Source: Anaerolineales bacterium
Lineage (GTDB): Bacteria > Chloroflexota > Anaerolineae > Anaerolineales > Anaerolineaceae
Direction: 5' to 3'
DNA length: 64,000 bases
Assembly: GCA_020060485.1 (NCBI GenBank)
Contig: JAGVAB010000090.1
Span: forward strand, 1-64,000
In this document: in pieces, positions 35,457 through 43,588 of the stretch
Layout of the letters: each line of letters starts with the position of its first letter
Numbering within the stretch: position 1 is the first letter of the stretch
Notes under the pieces: model-generated
The model's input: the letters and a program-made list of their open reading frames with translations, nothing else
What the model was told of the DNA's origin: nothing
Database searches by the model: none
Program-made: the position numbers and the translations under genes

Positions 35457-35771
35457 ATGAGCAATCTGGTCATTTCCCTTTGGATCACACTGATCGGCGG
35501 CCTGTTGATCTTTGTGGCCATCTTCATCCTGTGGGGCTTCATGGAACTCCTGGTCAGGATCACCAACCCCAGGCAAAAGGCTATTGAAGAAGTCCCGGCT
35601 GAAACTGAAGAAAGCGGCCTGCCTGTTGTCACCGCCAGCGGTCATAAACGCCTGGCTGCGGTGGCAGCAGTGGCTGCCGCCCTGGCCTTCCAAAAATCCA
35701 GCGCCAGCCTGTCTGCCGCGCCCCAATCCGCAGAACTCAGCGCGTGGCAAGTTGCGCCCCTGCAGAAATAG
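35457..35771 (+). CDS. mmdD: Small OadG-like membrane subunit of the decarboxylase
   Basis: A 104-residue protein with one N-terminal transmembrane helix (about residues 6-30, WITLIGGLLIFVAIFILWGF) and a charged, then Ala-rich, cytoplasmic tail, like OadG/MmdD. It anchors the carboxyltransferase to the membrane pump. The start follows GAGGAG, 14 bases after mmdA. Confidence 0.78.
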   Translation: MSNLVISLWITLIGGLLIFVAIFILWGFMELLVRITNPRQKAIEEVPAETEESGLPVVTASGHKRLAAVAAVAAALAFQKSSASLSAAPQSAELSAWQVAPLQK

Positions 35772-35807
35772 CCGCTATCCATTGATAGAGATCACGAGGT
35801 GGTTTTG

Positions 35808-36239
35808 ATGAAACTACGTGTCAAAGTTGACAATGAAACCTATGAAGTAGAAGTCGAGGACTTGAAAGCCCGTCCCATCCTGGCAAAAGTGGACGGTGAA
35901 ACTTTTGAAGTCTGGCCGGAAGAAGTGCAGACCGCAGCTTTGCAAAGCGTCCCGTCTGCGCCGCTGCCTTCAGCGCCAGCCGCCCCGGTAGCAGCGGCCG
36001 CGGCAGTTCCGGTGCAGGGTGGAGCAAAGTCAGTCACTGCCCCCATCCCGGGTATCATCCTTTCACTCAGTGTCCATGAAGGAGATACAGTTACCAACGG
36101 TCAGGAGCTGTGCATCCTGGAAGCCATGAAAATGAAAAATGCCATCCGCTCCAGCCGCGACGGCAAGATCGCCCGCGTTCATGTCCACCCCGGCGATACT
36201 GTCAAGCACGGCCAACCGCTGATGGAATTCAGTGACTGA
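35808..36239 (+). CDS. mmdC: Biotin carrier subunit of the decarboxylase
   Basis: A 143-residue protein. The C-terminal 75 residues are a biotinyl domain with the lysine in ILEAMKMKN; a Pro/Ala-rich flexible linker (about 50-75) precedes it, and the N-terminus is a small beta domain. ATG 35808 follows GAGGTGG; a GTG three codons earlier is less likely. It shuttles the carboxyl group from the alpha to the beta subunit. Confidence 0.9.
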   Translation: MKLRVKVDNETYEVEVEDLKARPILAKVDGETFEVWPEEVQTAALQSVPSAPLPSAPAAPVAAAAAVPVQGGAKSVTAPIPGIILSLSVHEGDTVTNGQELCILEAMKMKNAIRSSRDGKIARVHVHPGDTVKHGQPLMEFSD

Positions 36240-36250
36240 GAGAGGTCAAC

Positions 36251-37369
36251 ATGGATTTTTCGTCAATCCTTGAAGAAATAACGCGAGGCTTCGCCAATTT
36301 CTACTGGGGCAATGCGGTGATGATCGCAGTAGGCGGCATCCTGATCGCCCTGGCGATCGTCAAGGAGTACGAGCCCAACCTGCTGCTGCCGATCGGCTTT
36401 GGCTGCATCCTGGCAAACCTGGGCATGTCGGCCGATCATGGCGTGTTCAAGGTGATCTATGATGCCGGCATCAAAACGGAACTTTTTCCACTATTGATCT
36501 TCATTGGGGTCGGGGCGATGATCGACTTTCGCCCCTTGCTGGCCATGCCGCACATGGTCTTGTTGGGTGCGGCGGGGCAATTTGGCATCTATGGCACACT
36601 GATCCTAGCCACTCTGCTGGGCTTCCCGCTCAACGAGGCGGCTTCAATCGGCGTGATCGGTGCCATTGACGGACCAACCGCCATCTTTGTGACCAACATC
36701 CTCGCCCCGGAATTGATGGGGCCGATCGCCGTGGCGGCATATTCCTATATGAGCCTGATCCCCATCATCCAGCCGCCAGTGATGCGTTTGATGACCACCA
36801 AAAAAGAACGCAGCATCCGCATGGAATACAGTGCGCGCCCCGTTTCCAAAGCGGCCGTGATCATCTTTCCCCTGGCCGTCACGGTCATCATCAGCCTGAT
36901 CGCCCCAGACGCGGCCCCGTTGATCGCCACCTTGATGCTTGGCAACCTGCTCAAGGAAAGCGGAGTAGTGGACCGCCTGGACAAGTCGGCCCAGAACGAG
37001 ATCATCAACGTCGCCACCCTCTTCCTGGGTTTGGCCATTGGCTCAACCATGACAGCCAATAGTTTCATCGACCCCAAGACATTGATGATCCTGGCCCTTG
37101 GTCTGCTGGCCTTCATTCTGGACACAGTCATGGGCTTATTATTTGGCAAACTAATGTGTTTCGTTACGGGTGGCAAGATCAATCCGTTGATTGGTGCCTG
37201 CGGCATCAGCGCCTTTCCCATGGCTGGCCGCATTTCGGCCCAGATGGCACAGGAGGAAGATCCTCACAACTTCATCCTGATGCACGCCATGGGCTCCAAC
37301 ACCGCCGGGCAGTTGGGCAGCGTCATCGCCGGCGGCCTCCTGCTGGCGCTGGTGACAGGGTTTTTGTAG
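36251..37369 (+). CDS. mmdB: Na+-pumping decarboxylase beta subunit (OadB/GcdB/MmdB)
   Basis: A 372-residue integral membrane protein with about ten transmembrane segments. It decarboxylates carboxybiotin and exports Na+. Family signatures are LLPIGFGCILANLG, GVGAMIDFRPLL, GAIDGPTAIFVTN (the Na+ and biotin region), LLKESGVVDRL and NPLIGACGISAFPMAGR. The start follows AGAGAGG. As the last gene of the four-gene unit it completes an enzyme that converts decarboxylation energy into a sodium gradient, for example during propionate metabolism. Confidence 0.93.
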   Translation: MDFSSILEEITRGFANFYWGNAVMIAVGGILIALAIVKEYEPNLLLPIGFGCILANLGMSADHGVFKVIYDAGIKTELFPLLIFIGVGAMIDFRPLLAMPHMVLLGAAGQFGIYGTLILATLLGFPLNEAASIGVIGAIDGPTAIFVTNILAPELMGPIAVAAYSYMSLIPIIQPPVMRLMTTKKERSIRMEYSARPVSKAAVIIFPLAVTVIISLIAPDAAPLIATLMLGNLLKESGVVDRLDKSAQNEIINVATLFLGLAIGSTMTANSFIDPKTLMILALGLLAFILDTVMGLLFGKLMCFVTGGKINPLIGACGISAFPMAGRISAQMAQEEDPHNFILMHAMGSNTAGQLGSVIAGGLLLALVTGFL

Positions 37370-37386
37370 AAATATGCTTTGAATCA

Positions 37387-37420
37387 AACCGGTCACTTCG
37401 ACAAGCTCAGTCACCGGTTC
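37387..37420. repeat. Dispersed palindromic repeat (CTTCGACAAGCTCAGT core)
   Basis: Palindromic ends AACCGGT ... ACCGGTT enclose CACTTCGACAAGCTCAGTC. The reverse complement matches 1341-1370, and weaker relatives lie at 45931-46015, 47983-48020 and 51015-51055. Confidence 0.65.
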
Positions 37421-37424
37421 TCCC

Positions 37425-37463
37425 AATAACGAGGCTGCCGAAATGGCAGCCTCGTTATTTTTA
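37425..37463 (+). terminator. Terminator of the decarboxylase operon
   Basis: Perfect 15-bp stem, AATAACGAGGCTGCC (37425-37439) against 37445-37459 with a 5-base loop, followed by TTTTT. It lies 55 bases after the mmdB stop. Confidence 0.9.
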
Positions 37464-37581
37464 GGAATGCACGACTTGCGCAACGCCTGTCCCTGGAAAG
37501 GTCGGATTTCTGTACAGCTTGGACACATACCATACAGAACGACTCATCACCCATCAGTGAGACCACCCTTTTCAGGGTTGA

Positions 37582-37617
37582 CAAAAAGCAACGGCCACGC
37601 TTTGCGTGGCCGTTGCT
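37582..37617 (-). terminator. Terminator of the membrane glycosyltransferase gene
   Basis: Perfect 14-bp stem AGCAACGGCCACGC (37587-37600) / 37604-37617 with a 3-base loop. On the minus strand TTTTTGT follows directly, five bases downstream of the stop codon. Confidence 0.88.
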
Positions 37618-37622
37618 ATCCT

Positions 37623-39722
37623 TTACTCCTCTGCCGGCAGATAGCGCATCAACGATGACCCCACCACCTCGCCGATATATTCAGTGCGGCCATGGAAAGT
37701 GTTGTAGTACGGTTCGCTTTCTTCCAGCACATAACGCGCCCCGTACAGGTAATCCAGGCCGATCTCGTCAAGATACTCACTCGCCCGGCCCTCCTGCATC
37801 AACTGGTAATATTCATAACTGTTGATCAAGCCATCCAGATTGACGATCGTTCGACCCTGGGTAAAATAGCCCAGCACACCGCCGCCAGTGGAACCGATCA
37901 GCGAACCAGGCTCGGTATACATTTCCAGGCCATGCGCTCCGCCCAGGTAAACCTCTTCATTTTCGGGGCGAACCGTGGGCGGCACAAGTTCAATGGAATA
38001 ATCAACATAAACCACCACCAAAACCACGGCCACCAGAACTGGCAGGGCTTGTAGAACCCGCTTGTCCAACTTCACAGCCTGCAATTTCTGCCACACGATC
38101 TCAGCCATGATTGCAAGTATCAGAAAAACGATCAACATCTGACCCACCCAGTACCAGCCTTTGGCAGCCACATAACCGGTCATGGTGTAATTGCACATCT
38201 GGATCATGCTGCCCACCCACAGGGGCAGAAATCCAAGCTCTTTCCAGGCAGTGGCGGTGAATTTGCGGTTGAGGGCCAGAATGCCCAGCGTCACAACTGC
38301 CACCAATACCAGCCCGGCAATGACCACCCCCAGGTAATAACTGCTTTCAGCATCCAGACCGCGCTTTGCAGCTGTCGTCTTTGCCAGCTCATAGATCGGG
38401 TCGGTGATGATGCGCCAGGAACCGCCCCGGTCAAATCCCAGGACACCCCACAGATCCGATTTTGGCCGCCCGTAGACCGTGTAGATCGTCCCCCACCAAC
38501 GTTTGATCTGCCCGCTGACTGGAGAGGAAGTGCCAAAATAAGCTTTATTAAACACCATATACGCGCCCAGCGCCACGCCCAGCGGCAGGAAATACGCCGC
38601 CGCACGGCGCCAGAAAAGCTTCCAGTTCTCCAGGCGCAATTCAGCAAATTGCAGCACCTGCCGCAAGCCATACCCGCCGCCATTAACAGGCGCAAAACCG
38701 CGGCGCACAGCAAGGCGCAGCAGACTGGTGAACACCAGGGAAAGGCCAAATTCGATCAGCAAGGCCGAGCGGGGAAAGCTGTTCAACAGACCCAGACGCG
38801 CCAGGATCATCATCAACGCCAGCAGAACGGCCGAGCCGGCCGCCGTTGAAAAAAGGATACGCATGCCAACCTCGGCCGCACCAGCTTCTCTTAGCACGGT
38901 GCGGTTATATAACCCAAAAAGGTAATGAAACAGGGCGCGCATGACCATGGCCGCCACCAGCATCAGGATCAGGGAGGAAACCATCTGGTAATATGCATGT
39001 GAAATGCCCAGGCGAAGAGCAAAAGCCAGAAAAACAGCCAGCCCGGTGGAAAGCAATTCGCCGGTGAAAAGGGTGCGATCAATGCGGCTGCCGCGCAGCA
39101 CGATCCACGCTCCCACAATGCACACAAGAAAAGCATTATCCAGGCGGCTGTAGAGGGCCAGCACGGCCGCCAAACCCAGCCACAGCACCTGCTTCCAGGT
39201 GCCAGGCTTTCCCTGGCGCTGGCCTTCTTCCCAATTTGCCAGCATATAGAACAGTAGCACCATGAAAAAGGCATTGATGCCAGTTTCGAGACCCAGACGG
39301 GTGACCGTGGCATGCACACTGGGAGAAAGCACCCAGGCCAGCGAGACCACCGCCGCTACCTCGAGCGAGACAACCTTCTTCAGCAGGCGGAACAGGAGCA
39401 CACCCGTTCCGGCGCTGAACAAACCCAGCACCAGCATCACAATACGCAGCGGGAGGATCAGATTGGTGGTATTGGCCAGAGCAAAAATGGGAATACAGAT
39501 CAACATCCACAGCGGGTGGAATCCATTGGAAAGCGAGAGGCCGTCAAAGGTCACTCCGTTTCCTGCGGCAATGTTCTGGGCTGTCTTGAAATAATAAAAG
39601 ACATCGTCGGCCACAAACCAGTTCATCACACTGTTGGGCGGACGCACGGCCATGGAAACATGAACAACCATGACGACTAGGATCAGGATAAGCTCGAAAG
39701 AAATTTTAAAGCGTTTGGCCAC
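37623..39722 (-). CDS. Polytopic membrane glycosyltransferase-like protein (GT39/ArnT fold)
   Basis: A 699-residue protein with a dozen or more transmembrane helices. The first loop has an acidic pair in NWFVADDVFYYFKTA and the sequence NGFHPLWMLI, typical of dolichyl-phosphate-mannose-type GT-C glycosyltransferases, where these acids bind metal and substrate. A C-terminal soluble domain follows (about 610-699). The GTG start at 39722 follows AGGAGGA and gives an immediate N-terminal helix; the frame extends to 39857, but the extra part has no membrane or domain character. Acceptor and sugar are unknown; no cell-envelope operon is adjacent. Confidence 0.78.
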   Translation of the reverse strand: MAKRFKISFELILILVVMVVHVSMAVRPPNSVMNWFVADDVFYYFKTAQNIAAGNGVTFDGLSLSNGFHPLWMLICIPIFALANTTNLILPLRIVMLVLGLFSAGTGVLLFRLLKKVVSLEVAAVVSLAWVLSPSVHATVTRLGLETGINAFFMVLLFYMLANWEEGQRQGKPGTWKQVLWLGLAAVLALYSRLDNAFLVCIVGAWIVLRGSRIDRTLFTGELLSTGLAVFLAFALRLGISHAYYQMVSSLILMLVAAMVMRALFHYLFGLYNRTVLREAGAAEVGMRILFSTAAGSAVLLALMMILARLGLLNSFPRSALLIEFGLSLVFTSLLRLAVRRGFAPVNGGGYGLRQVLQFAELRLENWKLFWRRAAAYFLPLGVALGAYMVFNKAYFGTSSPVSGQIKRWWGTIYTVYGRPKSDLWGVLGFDRGGSWRIITDPIYELAKTTAAKRGLDAESSYYLGVVIAGLVLVAVVTLGILALNRKFTATAWKELGFLPLWVGSMIQMCNYTMTGYVAAKGWYWVGQMLIVFLILAIMAEIVWQKLQAVKLDKRVLQALPVLVAVVLVVVYVDYSIELVPPTVRPENEEVYLGGAHGLEMYTEPGSLIGSTGGGVLGYFTQGRTIVNLDGLINSYEYYQLMQEGRASEYLDEIGLDYLYGARYVLEESEPYYNTFHGRTEYIGEVVGSSLMRYLPAEE

Positions 39723-40309
39723 AGAAAATTCCTCCTGCAATTGGCATAACTGAAAAACAAGATTACCACAAATAAAGGGGATTGAAAAGCGGGTGAAACG
39801 CGATTGCCAGGGCTTTCTCAAAGTTAATTTTCCATTTGTTTCTTTTATTGATGGCACAAGGCCGGACGAAACACGGTCTGTGCATCACCAGGGTTTATTC
39901 ACCCCACCCCTCGAACTCCCCTCCCCGCTGCTTGCGTGACGAATCTCAATTCATTCTTCTGCGGGAAGGGGAGCTTTTTGTGCTGTGTTGAGCAGCTTCG
40001 CTGCTCAACACAGCACGTTTCTTTTCCTCCCCCGGCCTATGAAGTCTGATTTACAAATCCAATCCGTGCCGGGAGAGAAATGGCGGCAGAGGGCAGCCCA
40101 TGATCATCAGCATTTTGCATCTACTTTGGTCTGGATGACCTTGACCGTTTTGGAAAATCGTAAATGTCAAGCTTTCTTGAGAATGCCATGACGCGATTGC
40201 AGTACTTTCTCATGCTTTGGAATGATGACAAAAAATCCATCTGGCACAAAACCAAACGCCCCCCTGAACGGGCCAGGGGGGCATGCATTCATTTCAAAAC
40301 CGAAAAAGA
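39723..40309. other. Gene-free region with a 17-bp perfect hairpin
   Basis: No credible gene; open frames here (39985-40191, 40164-40391) lack ribosome sites. The conspicuous structure is 39980-39996 pairing perfectly with 40000-40016 around loop TTC (GTGCTGTGTTGAGCAGC and complement). It has only a weak T-run on the plus strand (GTTTCTTTT) and none on the minus strand. Confidence 0.55.
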
Positions 40310-40930
40310 TCATTCAGTAAAGGGAGCCTGCAATGGAATGCTGAGTTCTGCCGCACCGTCATCCTTCAGCACCGAATATCCTTCCAGATAAACACCCGTT
40401 TCACGCGGCAGCCCAAAGTGAAAAGAAAGCCGGGCAGTGGCCGGGGTTTCCTGAAGCGACTTCAACTGAAGCCTGACCACTTCTGCCTTGCCATTGACTT
40501 TCTCACCCAGCAAACCAGCGGCAAAATCGATGCTGCCCGTCTGGTTATCAAAAGTGGATTGCAGCAAAGTGGGGAAGACCGAACCGGGTTTCAGAACCAC
40601 CACCGCCAACAGGTTGGGGTCAAAATTGAGGCTGATCTGCACGGTGTCCACATCCTGTTCACCGGTGTCAACCATGACAACAACCTCAAACTCCGAGCCG
40701 GCAACTGGCAGATCCCCTGGCAACTGCATCATCAAGCTGGCCGTTTGTTCAGGCGGCTGGGGCATTTCTTCCCCGGCTGCCGCCTCAACAGCCAGCACAA
40801 TCGGTGTAACCGTCGCCACTGCTGGCGAGGTTGCATCCTTTGCCTGTGGTGAACAGGCCGACAGAAGGAACAGCAGCGCCAGGACCCCTGGCGCTGCATT
40901 GAACCGTATTATGGATCGCAAGAATCTCAC
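40310..40930 (-). CDS. Cohesin-like lipoprotein
   Basis: A 206-residue lipoprotein starting at GTG 40930, preceded by GGAGGACAATA. The signal peptide ends LLSAC with the lipid Cys at 26. Residues about 65-200 have the cohesin/Hanta-type beta-sandwich pattern: GSEFEVVVMVDTGEQDVDTVQISLNFDP at the start (opening of the type I fold), then VLKPGSVFP and GSIDFAAG. Cohesins bind dockerins with calcium. The gene directly upstream encodes a dockerin, and its stop overlaps this start (TAGTG). This would be a membrane-anchored receptor for its partner; the match is by pattern. Confidence 0.75.
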   Translation of the reverse strand: MRFLRSIIRFNAAPGVLALLFLLSACSPQAKDATSPAVATVTPIVLAVEAAAGEEMPQPPEQTASLMMQLPGDLPVAGSEFEVVVMVDTGEQDVDTVQISLNFDPNLLAVVVLKPGSVFPTLLQSTFDNQTGSIDFAAGLLGEKVNGKAEVVRLQLKSLQETPATARLSFHFGLPRETGVYLEGYSVLKDDGAAELSIPLQAPFTE

Positions 40931-43083
40931 TATTGTCCTCCGAGACCGTAATTGGCAGCCAGCAATGAGAAGTCAGCTCCGGTCACGCAGTTGTCGTTGT
41001 TGTAATCCGTGTAATCATTGTAACCCGTGGTGCCCAGGCATTTACCGTAGGACGCCGCCAGTAAGGAGAAGTCGGTGGCATTGACATAATTGTCATTGTT
41101 CGAATCGCCCTCTTTCAGCGTACCCAGAGTGAAAGTATTCAGGCCATCTGCCACTACCTTTGAAGGCAGCTTGTTTTGCAGCGTGGTAGCGCCCTTGACC
41201 TGAATATCGTAGGTGCCGGGGATCAAGCCCGGAAGGCTGAACTGCCCCATATTATTGGTGTTCACCGTGAAAGTGTAATGGACAGTGGACGTGCCAGGCG
41301 AAAGCAGCTTGACCGTCAAAGTGGTCAACCATTGATTGTTCGGCGGAACCGGACGGCCCGTCAGGCTGACACTCCCATTGATAGTGGCGGTGGCGCCAGC
41401 CGCAGCATAGGTTACCGAGGCATTGGCGTTGAAATTGGGCATGGTCAGGGTGTTGGTGCTGCTGGTGCTGACGTCATTGTTCGTGCCTGTCCAGCCGCTG
41501 ACCGAATAGCCGAAGTCCGGGGTGGCATTGAGGGTAATCGCCTCGCCCGCCAGATACTTGCCATTTTCGCAGCCCGTGGATTTCAGCGGTGTGGCCACCG
41601 GATTAGCGCCATTGCCATTGTGGGCAAGGGTCAGGGAATAGCAAGCTTGCGCATAGTTGGCAGTTACCGTGTGGTTGTAAGGCGGCATGGTCACCGTATT
41701 ATTGAAGGCCCCGGAGGTTCCGGTCCAGCTCGCCAGATACCACAGCGGCAGATCTGGATAAGCAGTCATGGTGATGACTTCGTCATACACAAAGTAGCCA
41801 TTGCCCTGGGTATCACAGGTGGGCGAGGAGCGCAGCGGGCTGGCCGTGGGGTTGAGGCCGTTGCCGGTGTGGGCTGCGGTCAATTTATAGCAGGAGGGTT
41901 CATAGACAATGTCAACCGCATGTGCAGCGGCCGGCATGGTCAGGGTGTTGGTCAACCCTTCCAACGTGTCATCATTCGTATTGGTCCAGCTGTAGACCTC
42001 CTTGCCGGTATCCGGCTGGGCGGTCAGATTGACCAACGTGCCAGCATAGAAATGATTGGCCGGGCAGCCTACAGAATTGGCTGGCGAGGTCAATGGCGTC
42101 ACACCGGAATCGCCAAACACGTTGAAGGTCAATGGGTGACAGGTTCCGTAGGTGGTGAATTTCCAGAAAGTGGTGCTGTCCACCGTGTAAGCGCTGACAT
42201 CCTTGGCGCGCACCTTCCAGTCATAAGCCCAGCCGGGCAGCAAAGGCGTGCCTGCTACAGGGAAGCCGGTAGCCGTGCAGGTATTGGTGAAGACATCGAT
42301 ACAACCGGGGACAACAGAGAAATTCGGGTCGCCAAAGCGCTGCAACAGCACCGTATAGCTGACGCTATTGTCATTGCCATTCTTGTTCCAGGTAAACGTG
42401 GGGTAAGTGGAAACATTGATGGTGTGGTTGGCTGGCGAAACAAGAATGGGCTGGTTGGGTGCTTTGTTGTAAACATAAGACACCTTGACCTTGTCCACAT
42501 AGGCCGACACGCCAGGATAGGTTCGGACGCGTACCCAAATTTGCCCATTATTATCCACAAAGTCCGTTATCGGGGCGCCACCGGGCAGGTCATTGCTATT
42601 GATCATGTGCCAACCCAGAGGTTCATAAGCCGGATCGGGGTTGGTGGCATATCCACTTAAATTGTAGTTCCACAGCTCAATGGCAGGCGGATCGCCGCCA
42701 GCGTTGAAATCGCCGCCGTAAAATCCGATATTCAAATCGAGCAGGTTGGCGCCATCAACAGCAACTTCTGGCGGCAGGGTAAACACATACAACGCCCAGG
42801 CATAATCCCCCACAAAGCCATTCAAAATGACCCGCGTGGGATATGCGGGATTTGTCGCCACGCCGGAACCGCCATAATTGGTTGGGGGCCAACCATTCAC
42901 AATCTGATCGCCGGTACCCTGGACTGCTGCCGGGCGGGGTGAAACCTTTTCCGGCGCGCTCAATTCATGCGACGGAATACTGGCCTCAGGATGTAGCGGA
43001 CCGGCATCCATTGGCGCACTCCCGGTGAGAAAGACCATGTTTACCAACATGGCGATCAGAACAACGATTTTCAATGTCTTCAT
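40930..43083 (-). CDS. Secreted multidomain protein with C-terminal dockerin
   Basis: A 717-residue protein with a signal peptide (first about 25 residues) and a start after AGGAGG. An N-terminal beta domain (about 50-205) is followed by an Fn3-like domain (about 210-310, NKAPNQPILVSPANHTINVS). Three tandem 'Bacterial repeat' units follow (about 315-560), each with a YSW/ASW/SGWTGTN..NTLTMP ending. Then comes a carboxypeptidase-regulatory-like domain (about 565-655). The last 60 residues contain two dockerin calcium repeats, DSNNDNYVNATDFSLL and DYNNDNCVTGADFSLL. No catalytic domain is seen. It likely docks onto the adjacent cohesin-like lipoprotein. Confidence 0.88.
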   Translation of the reverse strand: MKTLKIVVLIAMLVNMVFLTGSAPMDAGPLHPEASIPSHELSAPEKVSPRPAAVQGTGDQIVNGWPPTNYGGSGVATNPAYPTRVILNGFVGDYAWALYVFTLPPEVAVDGANLLDLNIGFYGGDFNAGGDPPAIELWNYNLSGYATNPDPAYEPLGWHMINSNDLPGGAPITDFVDNNGQIWVRVRTYPGVSAYVDKVKVSYVYNKAPNQPILVSPANHTINVSTYPTFTWNKNGNDNSVSYTVLLQRFGDPNFSVVPGCIDVFTNTCTATGFPVAGTPLLPGWAYDWKVRAKDVSAYTVDSTTFWKFTTYGTCHPLTFNVFGDSGVTPLTSPANSVGCPANHFYAGTLVNLTAQPDTGKEVYSWTNTNDDTLEGLTNTLTMPAAAHAVDIVYEPSCYKLTAAHTGNGLNPTASPLRSSPTCDTQGNGYFVYDEVITMTAYPDLPLWYLASWTGTSGAFNNTVTMPPYNHTVTANYAQACYSLTLAHNGNGANPVATPLKSTGCENGKYLAGEAITLNATPDFGYSVSGWTGTNNDVSTSSTNTLTMPNFNANASVTYAAAGATATINGSVSLTGRPVPPNNQWLTTLTVKLLSPGTSTVHYTFTVNTNNMGQFSLPGLIPGTYDIQVKGATTLQNKLPSKVVADGLNTFTLGTLKEGDSNNDNYVNATDFSLLAASYGKCLGTTGYNDYTDYNNDNCVTGADFSLLAANYGLGGQ

Positions 43084-43588
43084 CTAAATCCTCCTGGACA
43101 ATTTACCCGATGATGTGAAATCGTTTCACTCATCTCCCTGAACAGTAATTCTAAGGATAAATCTGGTTCCTCCCACCATGGAATGCAACAAACATGCCAG
43201 GTTCGGTGAATCCTTTTATATTCTACGGAGTTAACTGTTATTTAAGTATACCAATCTGATAATAAAAAACAAGTAAAACTTTAAATATGCTGTTCCGGCC
43301 GCAAGAAAGATGACCAACCATTATCTCCCCAAAGTTGTTATTTATCATACCAAACTTTAGGCCAATTAAGTAAAGATTCTGGGTCTCTGGGATTTGCCGT
43401 GGAAAAGGAGTTCGGTGGGGGCGGGGGCAATCAAAATTCGTTTCCGTGGCAAATCGGGAACAGACCATGCAACCTGATCTTCAGGACAAGCATGCCCGGT
43501 TTGATCACGGAAACATCTGTTGGGAAAAAATGTGAAATCCGAATGGATGTATAATCAAACCATAAAGAAAACAAAACAGGAAAAGATT
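43084..43588. other. AT-rich region between divergent genes
   Basis: No gene is supported. A possible promoter for the dockerin gene on the minus strand is TATACT near 43242-43247 with a weak TTGTTT 16 bases upstream. A dispersed repeat copy lies at 43384-43420. Confidence 0.45.
43384..43460. repeat. Dispersed intergenic repeat, copy A, imperfect palindrome
   Basis: 43384-43420 aligns with copies at 27650-27685 and 59702-59738 (core GGGATTTGCCGTGGAAAAGG). A degenerate inverted half, TTTCCGTGGCAAATC, follows within 60 bases, making this copy an imperfect palindrome. Confidence 0.55.

Noticed and set aside
41176..42660. 494-codon plus-strand open frame
   Set aside because: It is antisense to the dockerin protein, whose domains, signal peptide and ribosome site are clear; the frame is kept open by codon bias and has no recognisable domain.
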